Shown here: in pieces, positions 33,725 to 42,359 of the stretch | Layout: every line of letters starts with the position of its first letter | Position numbering within the stretch: position 1 is the stretch's first letter | DNA from: JAVVEW01 sp032251045 | GTDB taxonomy: Bacteria; Pseudomonadota; Gammaproteobacteria; Methylococcales; Methylomonadaceae | Assembly (NCBI GenBank): GCA_032251045.1 | Contig: JAVVEW010000001.1 | Span: 58,484 to 122,483, forward strand | Direction: 5' to 3' | Length of the DNA: 64,000 nucleotides | Notes under the pieces: model-generated | What the model was told of the DNA's origin: nothing | Databases searched by the model: none | The model's input: the letters and a program-made list of their open reading frames with translations, nothing else | Translations under genes and position numbers: made by a program

Positions 33725-34951
33725 ATGGCTTTATTCGTCTATAAATTTGGCGGCACTTCCGTCGGCAGCGTGGAACGGATCAAGGCGGTGGCGGACAAAG
33801 TCAATCTGGCCAGGCGGGAAGGTCACCAGATTGTGGTCGTGGTCTCGGCCATGAGCGGGGAAACCAACCGCCTGGTCGATTTGGCCAAGGCCATGCAGGA
33901 TCAGCCGACCTCGCGCGAGATGGACGTGTTGTTAGCCACCGGTGAGCAAGTCACTATTTCCCTGTTGACCATGGCCTTGCACGCGTTGAATTGTCCGGCT
34001 TTTTCCTATACCGGCGGGCAGGCGCGTATTCTGACCGACAGCAGTCATACCAAAGCGCGCATCGTCAATATTGACCAGAAGCGGTTACAGCAGAATCTTG
34101 ACTCGGGCGCGGTGGTGGTGGTGGCCGGCTTTCAAGGCGTGGACGAACATGACAACATCACCACGCTGGGACGCGGCGGTTCCGACACCACCGCGGTCGC
34201 GTTGGCAGCGGCGCTGAAAGCCGATGAATGCTGTATTTTTACCGATGTCGATGGCGTTTACACCACCGACCCCCGGGTGGTTTCCAACGCCCGGCGGCTG
34301 GACAAGATCACCTTCGAGGAAATGCTGGAAATGGCCAGTCTGGGTTCCAAGGTGTTACAGATCCGTTCGGTGGAATTTGCCGGAAAATACAATGTCCCGT
34401 TGCGTGTTCTGTCGTCGTTTACCGAAGGGCAGGGTACTTTGATCAGTTATGAGGAAGAGACTGTGGAACAAGCTTTGATTTCAGGTATTGCCTTTAATCG
34501 CGATGAAGCCAAATTGACGATCACCGGGGTGCCGGATTTGCCCGGCGTCGCGTCAAAAATTTTAGGGCCGGTTGCCGAAGCCAATATCGAAATCGATATG
34601 ATCGTGCAGAATATCGCCGGCGATGACACCACCGATTTTACCTTCACCGTGCATCGCAGTGAATATGCACGAGCGTTGACCATACTGGAAAATACTTGTG
34701 CGCAATTAGGCGCTAAATCCGTGACCGGAGATGACAAAATTGTTAAAGTGTCGCTGGTTGGCGTCGGTATGCGCTCGCACGCAGGTATCGCCAGCACCAT
34801 GTTCAAGGCTCTGGCGGACGAAAATATCAATATCCGCATGATTTCCACCTCGGAAATCAAAATTTCCGTGGTGGTGGATGAAAAATACCTGGAGCTGGCG
34901 GTGCGTGCATTGCACGATGCTTTTGAATTGGAAAAAGCGCCGACGGTCTGA
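33725..34951 (+). CDS. lysC: Aspartokinase
   Basis: This 408-residue aspartate kinase has the nucleotide/substrate motif YKFGGTSVGSVERI at the N-terminus, the kinase loop GRGGSDTTAVALAAAL, and two C-terminal ACT domains (about residues 265-400) for feedback by lysine and/or threonine. It begins the pathway that hom and thrC (5726-8135) finish for threonine. The alaS-lysC-csrA-tRNA order is a known gammaproteobacterial arrangement. An internal start giving a beta subunit is usual in this family but is not evident here. Confidence 0.96.
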   Translation: MALFVYKFGGTSVGSVERIKAVADKVNLARREGHQIVVVVSAMSGETNRLVDLAKAMQDQPTSREMDVLLATGEQVTISLLTMALHALNCPAFSYTGGQARILTDSSHTKARIVNIDQKRLQQNLDSGAVVVVAGFQGVDEHDNITTLGRGGSDTTAVALAAALKADECCIFTDVDGVYTTDPRVVSNARRLDKITFEEMLEMASLGSKVLQIRSVEFAGKYNVPLRVLSSFTEGQGTLISYEEETVEQALISGIAFNRDEAKLTITGVPDLPGVASKILGPVAEANIEIDMIVQNIAGDDTTDFTFTVHRSEYARALTILENTCAQLGAKSVTGDDKIVKVSLVGVGMRSHAGIASTMFKALADENINIRMISTSEIKISVVVDEKYLELAVRALHDAFELEKAPTV

Positions 34952-35071
34952 GGTGAGCTGAAGTCCTGAGTTCTGATCATGGTGGACGGATGTTGATGCG
35001 AGCATAACCGGGGGTTGCAGCCATTCTCATTATGAAGATTCCAGTGGACGTTTGTTGTATCAGGTGGCCTG

Positions 35072-35299
35072 GCAGAAGACGCTGTGAATACGTCATGTAG
35101 GCTTGAGTGAGGCTTCCATTCCGCGCACACGGCTTCTTTAAGCTAGACCCTCGCTCTAGGGAGTAACTCATCTGGAGTCTAAAAAAGACATTAGGAGCAC
35201 TTAGTGAGGATGTCGGCAGCATGGATTGCCGTAAAGCCCCTATGGATGGGTTCACGGCATTCCTTGATATGTCGCAAATGCTCAAACTGAGAATGGCTG
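35072..35299 (+). repeat. Dispersed modular repeat, copy 2 (modules B then A)
   Basis: Module B (35072-35132, GCAGAAGACGCTGTGAATAC...) is followed by module A (35173-35299, containing CTATGGATGGGTTCACGG and AAATGCTCAAACTGAGAATG). Both are recognisable against 4125-4400 but diverged, and the order is reversed. The long stem of module A is degraded here. It lies directly upstream of the csrA promoter and could supply regulatory sequence. Confidence 0.65.
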
Positions 35300-35336
35300 G
35301 GGATTTTCTACGAAAGGTATACAAACCCGGCACTAA

Positions 35337-35345
35337 TGTTATAAT
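35337..35345 (+). promoter_or_regulatory. csrA: Extended -10 promoter of csrA
   Basis: TG at 35337-35338, one base, then a perfect TATAAT (35340-35345) makes an extended -10 element. The -35 region is poor (GTATAC), as is common for extended -10 promoters. It lies 60 bases upstream of csrA. Confidence 0.6.
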
Positions 35346-35404
35346 AGCCAGCTTGCTGGTTACGGCAATGAAAGCTGGGTAATACTGATAATAAGGGAGA
35401 AACC

Positions 35405-35596
35405 ATGCTTATCTTGACTCGTCGGGTTGGGGAAACATTGATGATCGGCGATGATGTCACGGTCACGGTGTTGGGTGTCAAAGGCAATCAAGTTCGCATT
35501 GGTGTCAACGCTCCTAAAAATATATCGGTGCACCGCGAAGAAATTTACGAACGTATCAAGAAAGAGCAAGACCTTTCGGATTCTGGATCCGAATAA
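35405..35596 (+). CDS. csrA: Carbon storage regulator CsrA
   Basis: This 63-residue RNA-binding protein reads MLILTRRVGETLMIGDDVTV, with the beta-1 strand and Arg44-region motif (VHREEIYERIKKEQ) that bind GGA motifs in mRNA leaders. It dimerises and represses or stabilises target transcripts. The ribosome site AAGGGAGAAACC precedes the ATG. It is transcribed from its own promoter ahead of three tRNA genes. Confidence 0.97.
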   Translation: MLILTRRVGETLMIGDDVTVTVLGVKGNQVRIGVNAPKNISVHREEIYERIKKEQDLSDSGSE

Positions 35597-35613
35597 CCCG
35601 CAACAAGAAATAT

Positions 35614-35705
35614 GGAGAGTTGGCCGAGAGGCTGAAGGCGCTCCCCTGCTAAGGGAGTATGGGCTTTATCTCCCATCGAGGGTTCGAATCCCTCACTCTC
35701 CGCCA
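35614..35705 (+). tRNA. tRNA-Ser (GCT)
   Basis: The acceptor stem GGAGAGT pairs with ACTCTCC and is followed by G and an encoded CCA. The anticodon GCT sits in CTGCTAA; there is a long variable arm as expected of a serine tRNA, and the T loop reads GGTTCGAATCC. It lies 17 bases after csrA. Confidence 0.97.
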
Positions 35706-35756
35706 TTTTTGTTGACGCAGTAAAAATCAAAAGTTATAATTAAATGCTTACGTTAG

Positions 35757-35833
35757 GCGCCCGTAGCTCAGCTGGATAGAGTACTCGGCTACGAACCGAG
35801 CGGTCGGGAGTTCGAATCTCTCCGGGCGCGCCA
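35757..35833 (+). tRNA. tRNA-Arg (ACG)
   Basis: The acceptor GCGCCCG pairs with CGGGCGC, with discriminator G and encoded CCA. The anticodon ACG in CTACGAA would be deaminated to ICG by TadA to read CGU, CGC and CGA. The T loop is AGTTCGAATCT. Confidence 0.97.
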
Positions 35834-35850
35834 ACGCAAAAAAGTTTTAT

Positions 35851-35926
35851 TCCCCTGTAGCTCAGTCGGTAGAGCGGGTGACTGTTAATCACTAGGTCGG
35901 CGGTTCGAGCCCGTCCGGGGGAGCCA
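35851..35926 (+). tRNA. tRNA-Asn (GTT)
   Basis: The acceptor TCCCCTG pairs with CGGGGGA (one G-T pair), with discriminator G and encoded CCA. The anticodon GTT lies in CTGTTAA. It is the third and last tRNA of the cluster; tRNA-Asn is an addition to the widespread csrA-Ser-Arg order. Confidence 0.97.
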
Positions 35927-35937
35927 TACAAAACAAG

Positions 35938-35974
35938 AAAGGCTTAGCTGGAGAAATCCACTAAGCCTTTTTTT
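35938..35974 (+). terminator. Rho-independent terminator of the csrA-tRNA transcript
   Basis: AAAGGCTTAG pairs with CTAAGCCTTT around a loop, followed by a T run of seven. It stands 12 bases after tRNA-Asn. Confidence 0.88.
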
Positions 35975-36112
35975 GTGCCTGCTTGAGTACGGCCCAGTGA
36001 TTACGAAAATTGCACCATGATTCGGCCTCTTAAGAAAGCTTAAGATTAAACTCAGAGCTTCCCTAAGTTATACTCGCCTATTGTTTTTTAAGTTTTACTC
36101 AGGAAATAGCCT

Positions 36113-36466
36113 ATGCAAAGTCAGCAGTTATTAGAGCTTGTCACTCATACCTTGGACGAACGTAAAGGTGAGAGAGTTACGGCGTTGGATGTGAAAAGTA
36201 AAACCACCATTACGGATTATATGGTTGTTGCTACCGGGACATCGAGCCGTCACCTTAATGCTTTGGCAGATTATGTGCGCGAGTCGGTAAAGGCGCAGGG
36301 TGTCCAGCCTTGGGGGCAAGAAGGCGGCGTGAGCGCAGAGTGGGTATTGCTGGACTTAGGCGATGTTATTGTGCACTTGTTTACTGAACAAGCGCGAGAA
36401 TTTTATCAGCTGGAGAAACTTTGGTCAGTTGAGCGCGAGGCAGTGGACAGCGTCGAAGTCAGTTGA
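36113..36466 (+). CDS. rsfS: Ribosomal silencing factor RsfS
   Basis: This 117-residue protein of the Iojap/RsfS family has TITDYMVVATGTSSRHLNAL and WVLLDLGDVIVHLFTEQARE. It binds ribosomal protein uL14 and blocks subunit joining in starvation. The TATACT at 36069-36074 may be its -10 box. In many relatives it lies between nadD and rlmH; here neither neighbour is present, which is a rearranged context. No terminator was identified. Confidence 0.94.
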   Translation: MQSQQLLELVTHTLDERKGERVTALDVKSKTTITDYMVVATGTSSRHLNALADYVRESVKAQGVQPWGQEGGVSAEWVLLDLGDVIVHLFTEQAREFYQLEKLWSVEREAVDSVEVS

Positions 36467-36698
36467 ATGTTCTTCAGCAGACTTCGGAACAAAAGGGCAG
36501 GATGGTAGCCGCTAAAAATGCCGCGCCGAACAGGCCTCAATAAGCGATCAGCACGGCAGTATCGAAAAGACGTTCAAGGGATGCGCATTCAGAGCCTTGG
36601 AGCGGGTATGCCGTTAATAACCCCGATGCATTCCAGCACCACTTGTCATGGCCAGCGTTGCGCGGGAATGCAGCGGTAACATTAGATTGAATGTTGCA

Positions 36699-36986
36699 CT
36701 ATTTGAAGCGAGTGGCGACCGATTGGGCAGTTTCGTTGAGGATGTCCAGGGTCAGGTCAATGCCTTTTTTAATGTCTTCCCAAGCCTCTTCGCTGGCATT
36801 TTGTACCTGCTCTAGTTGCGTTTTCAGATTGTTGCGCTTGTTCTTCAGGCTGGATAATTGTTTGTGTATGTCATCCTTGATATCGGCCTTGGCAAGTTCG
36901 GCTTGCACTTCTAACCGGTCAATTTCAGCATTCCATGTGTCGAGTTTGGTTTTTAGCTGGTCAAGGTATTCTTCGCGTCGATTCAT
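36699..36986 (-). CDS. Small coiled-coil protein of unknown function
   Basis: This 95-residue protein is charged and almost wholly helical, with heptad-like spacing (YLDQLKTKLDTWNAEIDRLE, LSSLKNKRNNLKTQLEQVQ) and a C-terminal amphipathic segment (IKKGIDLTLDILNETAQSVA). No signal peptide or cysteine is present. Similar small coiled-coil proteins occur widely in proteobacteria without a known role; some resemble apolipoprotein-like or stress-related helices. It is monocistronic, convergent with rsfS and divergent from the riboswitch-btuB unit. Confidence 0.7.
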   Translation of the reverse strand: MNRREEYLDQLKTKLDTWNAEIDRLEVQAELAKADIKDDIHKQLSSLKNKRNNLKTQLEQVQNASEEAWEDIKKGIDLTLDILNETAQSVATRFK

Positions 36987-37163
36987 TGCTAACTCTATGA
37001 CAAAAAAGGAAACTCATTGTCCATGGCCGGTTGCGGTAGTGTCAAGCATTTAGATTGTTGTGCAGTCGTGTGGCCAGGCAATTGACCTCAGATAGGCCTA
37101 GAGCTGGTCTGTTTTTCTTGCATGACCGCTCATATTGCGAGTGATCGGTATACAATACGCGCC

Positions 37164-37337
37164 TCAAGGTTCGAGGCGGTTACACGCTTCGTTAAACGGG
37201 AAGCCGGTGCAAAGCCGGCACTGCCCCCGCAACGGTAAGTCAGGTTAAGGTCAGACAGGTAAGCCACTGTGCGTTAAGGCATGGGAAGGCGTTTGGCCCG
37301 ATGGCAACATCACCGACCAGTCCGGAGACCGGCCTTG
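37164..37337 (+). promoter_or_regulatory. Cobalamin (B12) riboswitch
   Basis: The conserved B12 aptamer elements appear in order: AAACGGGAAGCCGGTG (37194-37209), the B12 box neighbour GCACTGCCCCCGCAACGG, the GCCACTG element, TGGGAAGGCG, and CGGAGACCGGCC at the 3' side. It lies upstream of the BtuB-type receptor gene and should repress it when adenosylcobalamin is abundant, probably by hiding the ribosome site or by termination in 37338-37477. Confidence 0.93.
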
Positions 37338-37477
37338 ATATCTTCCTGACGCGGCGGTGGGCTGTGCTGATGGCCTGTTTGTCGTGTTTGTTGCCTGTTC
37401 AGGTCGTTCCAGTTGCCATCGTTTGCGTTATTTTTTTAACCCGCGCACGGGTGGTGCGCTGCTTAATTTTATTTCAC

Positions 37478-39319
37478 ATGACGCAAACTTATTTCCCCTT
37501 TTTTACTTACCTACTGGTCGGCGGGTTAGCGCCGATGATCGCTCAGGCGGCGCAGCCGCCAGCGGCACAACCGTCAATGACCGTGACCGCGACGCGTACT
37601 CAGCGAGCCTCCGATTTAGCTTCGACCACGGTCATTACCCGGCAAATGCTGGAACAGCGCCAAATCAATAGCGTCGAAGACGCTTTGCGGGGTCTGGCAG
37701 GTATCAATATCACCAACAGCGGTGGCTTAGGTCAGAATACCTCGGTGTTTATTCGCGGTACCGAGTCCGATCAGGTACTGGTGATGATCGATGGCATTCG
37801 GGTAGGCTCTACCACGGTCGGGGTGACCGCGTTTCAGGATATTCCGATTTATGAAATCGATTCAATAGAAGTCATTCGTGGGCCACGATCCAGTTTGTAT
37901 GGCACCGAGGCCATGGGGGGCATCATCCACATTCATACGCGCAAAGCGGCGCAAAATACCATGCAACCAGAATTCAGCGCCGGTATTGGCAGTCATTTAC
38001 GTTATTTCACCTCGGGGGGTGTTTCCGGTCAGCTCGACAATTCCTGGTATAACATTAACATCACCCATCAGGAGAGTCGTGGCTTTAATGCTTGTAATGG
38101 CGGTTTTGAGTCCGGCTGCTTTGCCATCGATCCGGACGATGATAATCACCGCAATGAATCCGGTTCGATCCGTTTAGGGCACCGCTTTGGCGATGTTTTA
38201 ACGCTGGAGGCGACAGGTTTTGTGTCGGAAGGTAAAACCAGCTTTGACGGTGGGCCGTTTTCGGGGAACAATCTGGATTTTTATCAGCAAGTGGTCGGTG
38301 GTTCGGCCATTTGGGATGTTAATGATTTCTGGACCATGACTTTGCGCGGTGGTCAGAGTGAAGACCGGGGCAATAATAAATTCGACCGGACTTTTGTCAG
38401 TTTTTTCAATACCGAGCGCATTTCTGCGTCCATGCAAAATGATTTTGCTATCACCGATGATCATTTGCTGTCCTTAGGCTATGATTTCTTGCGTGACCGG
38501 GTGGAAAGCACAACGGCATTCACCGAGTCGGCCCGTAACAATCATGCGGTATTCACGCAATATCAAGGACGTTATGACGCCCTGGACTGGGTGTTGGGCT
38601 ATCGCAGCGATTTTAATGATCAGTTCAATCAGTTCAACACCTGGAATGCAGCTGTAGGTTATCAACTGCCTTGGGATTTCAAACTGACGTTTGCTTTTGG
38701 CAAGGCGTTCAAGGCACCAACCTTTAACGAGCTGTACTTCCCCGGGTTTGGCAATGCCGGCCTGAAACCGGAGCGATCGCGCAGCTTTGAACTCGGTCTT
38801 AAAGGTGATCATTTCGGTGTTAACTGGGCGATCAATGGCTATTACACCTACATCGATGACTTGATTGCCTTTGACAGTTTTTTTCTGCCGGAAAATATCA
38901 GTCAGGCGCGGATTCGTGGCATTGAAGCGATGATAGCCAGTCAATGGCAGGGCTTTGACATCAACCTGCAGTTGACGCATCTGAACCCGGAAAACCGCGA
39001 ATCCGGCGGTAACAGCGGCAAACTGCTGCCGCGTCGGGCGGAAAGTACGCTGCGATTGGATGTAGACCGGCGTTTTGGCGATGTCGGTGTTGGCGTAACC
39101 GTGAACGGCGAAGGGCGGCGTTTTGATGATCTTGCCAATACCAATAAAGTATCAGGCTTTGTGACCTTGGATATACGCGGTGAATATCAGCTGCATCAAG
39201 ACTTATTGCTGCAAGCCAAGGTCAATAATCTGCTCAACAAACACTACCAAACCGTGGCTGGCTTCAATACCGATGATCTGAACTTTTTTTTCACGTTGCG
39301 TTACCGGCCAAGTTTTTAA
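37478..39319 (+). CDS. btuB: TonB-dependent vitamin B12 receptor BtuB
   Basis: This 613-residue outer-membrane receptor starts MTQTYFPFFTYLLVGG with a signal peptide ending near AQA. A TonB box (SMTVTATRT), a plug domain (VEDALRGLAGINITNSGG, VLVMIDGIRVG, IEVIRGPRSSLYG) and a 22-strand barrel ending in YRPSF follow. The upstream cobalamin riboswitch identifies the cargo. The long frame starting at 37301 runs through the riboswitch and is not credible. No btuFCD, cobalamin synthesis gene or TonB gene is adjacent. Confidence 0.92.
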   Translation: MTQTYFPFFTYLLVGGLAPMIAQAAQPPAAQPSMTVTATRTQRASDLASTTVITRQMLEQRQINSVEDALRGLAGINITNSGGLGQNTSVFIRGTESDQVLVMIDGIRVGSTTVGVTAFQDIPIYEIDSIEVIRGPRSSLYGTEAMGGIIHIHTRKAAQNTMQPEFSAGIGSHLRYFTSGGVSGQLDNSWYNINITHQESRGFNACNGGFESGCFAIDPDDDNHRNESGSIRLGHRFGDVLTLEATGFVSEGKTSFDGGPFSGNNLDFYQQVVGGSAIWDVNDFWTMTLRGGQSEDRGNNKFDRTFVSFFNTERISASMQNDFAITDDHLLSLGYDFLRDRVESTTAFTESARNNHAVFTQYQGRYDALDWVLGYRSDFNDQFNQFNTWNAAVGYQLPWDFKLTFAFGKAFKAPTFNELYFPGFGNAGLKPERSRSFELGLKGDHFGVNWAINGYYTYIDDLIAFDSFFLPENISQARIRGIEAMIASQWQGFDINLQLTHLNPENRESGGNSGKLLPRRAESTLRLDVDRRFGDVGVGVTVNGEGRRFDDLANTNKVSGFVTLDIRGEYQLHQDLLLQAKVNNLLNKHYQTVAGFNTDDLNFFFTLRYRPSF

Positions 39320-39385
39320 CCGTTAACCACAGACCTTGAAAGTCCCTCTCGGTTGCGAGAGGGGCGAGTAGTCGGGGAGGGCTTT

Positions 39386-40381
39386 ATGATTTTTGCAGGC
39401 ATCAAACGCCAATTGCGTTCTGTCGTTGAATGGCGTCATCCAGCCCCTGATGTCTTGTTCGAGCAATGGACTGACAACGGCGATGAAATCAAAAATGCGT
39501 CGAAGTTGATTGTAGGCCCAGGGCAAGGCTGTATTTTCATTTATGAAGGTGTGGTCAAGGCGGTTATTCAGTCGCCCTGTATGATTGAGTTGCAAACCGC
39601 CAATATCCCGTTCTGGACTACGATCAAGAAAGTCATGCAATTTTTTGTCAGTGAGCACAAGGTGGGGCTTTACTTCTACCGAACCGCTCGCGTGGTCGAC
39701 CAGAAATGGGGCACCACTTCGATGATTAAATATGCCGACCCTCACTACCAGTTTCCCGTCGGTTTACAAGCCTATGGCAATTTCAGCTACCAGATGGCCG
39801 ATGCTGAACGGTTTTTCACCACCCTGGTGGGCGGCCAGGCGCAGTATGGTATCGATGAATTTCGCCAGGTCATGATGGCGCGTATTGTGCATCCACTGAC
39901 CGATTATCTGGCGGAAAGCCGTTTCAGTTATGTTGAAATCGATGCCAATCGAGAAGAAATTGCCGCCAATATGCTGAGTCGACTGGCGCAGACATTCAGT
40001 AAACTGGGTGTGGTGATGACCGATTTTCGTATCGAAGGCACCCATTTTGACCCCGAAACACAACAGCGTATCCAGCGCATTGCCAACGTCATGGCTGATG
40101 CCCAGGCAGCTCAACAGGCCGGGCTGGATTTTGCTCAGTTACAACAATTGGAAGCCATGCGCGATGCGGCGCGTAATGAGAGTGGCGCGGCCGGGGCAGG
40201 CATGGGTATAGGCGCGGGTATTGGCTTTGGCCAGGTCATGTCACAAACCATGACAGCACCTAAGGTCAGTACTGAAGATATCGCGGCAAAACTGGCGCAG
40301 TTAAAGCAATTACACGAAGCAGGCTTGATGACCGCGCAAGAATACGCGGACAAACGTAAAGCCATGATTGATGCGCTGTGA
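39386..40381 (+). CDS. SPFH-domain protein with C-terminal SHOCT (YdjI-like virion core family)
   Basis: This 331-residue protein starts MIFAGIKRQLRSVVEWRHPA. It has an SPFH/Band 7-like core (SKLIVGPGQGCIFIYEGVV, YFYRTARVVDQKWGTTS, FRQVMMARIVHPLTDYL), a Gly/Ala linker (SGAAGAGMGIGAGIGFG) and a SHOCT motif at the end (EDIAAKLAQLKQLHEAGLMT). SPFH proteins form membrane-bound cages; this soluble subgroup is of unknown role. The next gene, a four-cysteine-pair zinc-ribbon protein, starts four bases after the stop, so the two form a unit. The shorter start is preferred because GGGAGG precedes it. Confidence 0.8.
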   Translation: MIFAGIKRQLRSVVEWRHPAPDVLFEQWTDNGDEIKNASKLIVGPGQGCIFIYEGVVKAVIQSPCMIELQTANIPFWTTIKKVMQFFVSEHKVGLYFYRTARVVDQKWGTTSMIKYADPHYQFPVGLQAYGNFSYQMADAERFFTTLVGGQAQYGIDEFRQVMMARIVHPLTDYLAESRFSYVEIDANREEIAANMLSRLAQTFSKLGVVMTDFRIEGTHFDPETQQRIQRIANVMADAQAAQQAGLDFAQLQQLEAMRDAARNESGAAGAGMGIGAGIGFGQVMSQTMTAPKVSTEDIAAKLAQLKQLHEAGLMTAQEYADKRKAMIDAL

Positions 40382-40384
40382 CCG

Positions 40385-41044
40385 ATGCACCGTTGTCATG
40401 CCTGTTCGGCTCCCTTGCCCGCCAACAGCAATCGATGCCGATATTGCAACACCCGCAATGATGTCGATTTGCACGGTAAACATGAATTTGTCACGCTGGC
40501 AGCAGCATCGCCGCGAACGTGTCCGCATTGCGCCTGTCATTTGCAAACCATCAAGCTGGCGCTGAACGATAACCAGGGTGAGTTATTACTGGAACGGTGT
40601 GCGCGGTGTTTTGGTTTGTTTTTTGACCCGGGTGAAATCGAGCGTGTATTGGAAAGTGCGGTCTCGCCTGTTTTCGATATCAACCCCAAGTTACTGGATG
40701 CGATCAATGATGAGCGTTATCCAGGGCGTCGGCACAAGGTTAAATATATTCGTTGTCCGGTTTGTCAGCATTTCATGCGCAGAATTAACTACGGCTATCG
40801 CAGTGGCGTGGTGATCGACCGATGCAACGCTCACGGTATCTGGTTAGATAATGGCGAAATCACCCATTTGATGGAATGGCGCAAAGCCGGCGGTACTTTG
40901 CTGGCCGAAGCGAAAGCATCCGCTATGGCGGCCAAGCCTGCGCTTAAATCATCGCGTCCGTTGCCTTCTGCCGATTTTAGGGAGCACTCAGAACTGGACT
41001 TGCTGGATAATCTGGTCACGCTGCTTGGCAAATTGTTCAAATAA
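40385..41044 (+). CDS. Zinc-ribbon protein (zf-TFIIB-like), partner of the SPFH protein
   Basis: This 219-residue protein has four CxxC-type pairs: CHACSAPLPANSNRCRYC at the start, CPHCACHLQTI, CARCFGLFFDPGEIERVL, and CPVCQHFMRRINYGYRSG with CNAHGIWLDNGEI. The last two fit the zf-TFIIB pattern of paired knuckles followed by WLDxGE. No membrane segment is evident. It follows the SPFH-SHOCT gene by four bases; the two families often occur together, suggesting a shared complex, perhaps stress- or phage-related. The function is unknown. Confidence 0.8.
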   Translation: MHRCHACSAPLPANSNRCRYCNTRNDVDLHGKHEFVTLAAASPRTCPHCACHLQTIKLALNDNQGELLLERCARCFGLFFDPGEIERVLESAVSPVFDINPKLLDAINDERYPGRRHKVKYIRCPVCQHFMRRINYGYRSGVVIDRCNAHGIWLDNGEITHLMEWRKAGGTLLAEAKASAMAAKPALKSSRPLPSADFREHSELDLLDNLVTLLGKLFK

Positions 41045-41175
41045 GCGCAGCCTCTGAACGGGGGCGAGCAGGAAAATCAGTTATAGTTAGGGGTTTCAGC
41101 CTGGCAGGTCACGGCGACGAGCAGGCTGTAGCGCTTCATTAACGGCAACAGACAAGGCAAGGAAACAAAGACAGC

Positions 41176-42183
41176 ATGAGAATTCTGGTGACCGGTACGG
41201 CGGGTTTTATCGGCAGTCATTTGGCGTTACGGTTGTTGGCGCGTGGTGATGACGTGATCGGCGTGGATAACCTGAATGATTATTACGATGTGCAATTGAA
41301 GCAAAATCGGCTGCAGCGCTTGTTGGCGCATCCGGCTTATACGCATGAAACCGTGGACATCGCCGACCGTACCGCCATGGCAACGTTATTCAAACGCTAT
41401 CAGCCGCGGCGCGTGGTCAATCTGGCGGCCCAGGCAGGCGTTCGTTATTCGCTGGAAAATCCCCATGCCTATATGGACAGTAACATTCTGGGTTTTATGA
41501 ACATCCTGGAAGGTTGCCGCCATCATCAAGTCGAACATCTGGTGTATGCCTCCAGCAGTTCCGTGTATGGCGCTAATGCAGCGTTGCCCTTTTCCGTGCA
41601 CGACAATGTCGATCATCCCTTAAGCCTTTACGCAGCCTCCAAAAAAGCCAACGAACTGATGGCGCATACATATAGCCACCTATATGGCTTACCCACCACC
41701 GGATTGCGTTTTTTTACCGTTTACGGCCCGTGGGGACGCCCGGATATGGCATTGTTTTTATTTACGCACGCCATTTTGGCGGGTGAACCGATCAAAGTAT
41801 TCAATTACGGCCATCATCGGCGCGATTTTACTTATATCGATGATATTGTCGAAGGCGTCATACGCACGCTGGATCATATTGCGCAAGCCAATCCTGCCTG
41901 GTCAGGTCAGCAGCCAGATCCGGGCGCCAGCCCGGCCCCCTGGCGGGTGTATAACATCGGCAATCAGCAACCGGTGCCGTTATTGCGTTATATCGAAGTG
42001 TTGGAGGCGCAGCTAGGTAAAACGGCGATCAAGGAAATGTTACCCATGCAGCCGGGCGATGTGCCGGATACCTATGCAGATGTCAAAGCCCTGGTCGATG
42101 ATGTGGGCTACCAACCTGGTACGCCGATTGAAGTCGGTATAGCCCGTTTTGTCGAATGGTATCGCGGCTATTATCAGGTTTGA
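41176..42183 (+). CDS. UDP-glucuronate 4-epimerase (NAD-dependent SDR)
   Basis: This 335-residue extended SDR has the NAD-binding motif VTGTAGFIGSHLALRLL, the glycine/serine region YASSSSVYGANAALPF, the catalytic YAASKKANELMAHTYSH and the GLRFFTVYGPWGRPDMA segment typical of UDP-glucuronate/UDP-galacturonate epimerases (CapI/LspL group). It would turn UDP-glucuronate into UDP-galacturonate for surface polysaccharide. Its substrate could come from the dehydrogenase at 8267. It is isolated from other polysaccharide genes. Confidence 0.85.
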   Translation: MRILVTGTAGFIGSHLALRLLARGDDVIGVDNLNDYYDVQLKQNRLQRLLAHPAYTHETVDIADRTAMATLFKRYQPRRVVNLAAQAGVRYSLENPHAYMDSNILGFMNILEGCRHHQVEHLVYASSSSVYGANAALPFSVHDNVDHPLSLYAASKKANELMAHTYSHLYGLPTTGLRFFTVYGPWGRPDMALFLFTHAILAGEPIKVFNYGHHRRDFTYIDDIVEGVIRTLDHIAQANPAWSGQQPDPGASPAPWRVYNIGNQQPVPLLRYIEVLEAQLGKTAIKEMLPMQPGDVPDTYADVKALVDDVGYQPGTPIEVGIARFVEWYRGYYQV

Positions 42184-42228
42184 ACGCGTAACCCGAGCGC
42201 GGAAGCCGCTGAAGCCTGTCAGCCGTGT

Positions 42229-42265
42229 GTAACCGTTCACCGACCTAATGGCTGTGAACGGTTAC
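42229..42265. repeat. Hairpin repeat GTAACCGTTCAC, copy 2
   Basis: GTAACCGTTCAC (42229-42240) and GTGAACGGTTAC (42254-42265) form a perfect 12-base inverted repeat with a 13-base loop. The arms and part of the loop (CCGACCTAAT) match 27781-27853. It lies between the epimerase and tldD and has no T-tract. Confidence 0.65.
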
Positions 42266-42359
42266 GGTACAATGACCCTCAATGCCGCATAAACTATCGA
42301 CAAACGGGTTATTCCCGTTATGCTCAACAGAACCGCTAACTTAACGACGAAAAAAATAC

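Larger units (their letters stand above)
34952..35404. other. Gene-free stretch between lysC and csrA
   Basis: It contains the second modular repeat copy (35072-35299) and the csrA promoter. 34952-35071 shows nothing recognisable; no lysC terminator hairpin was seen. Confidence 0.5.

Noticed and set aside
37301..37477. Extended N-terminus of BtuB
   Set aside because: This stretch contains the 3' part of the cobalamin riboswitch and the signal peptide begins at 37478.
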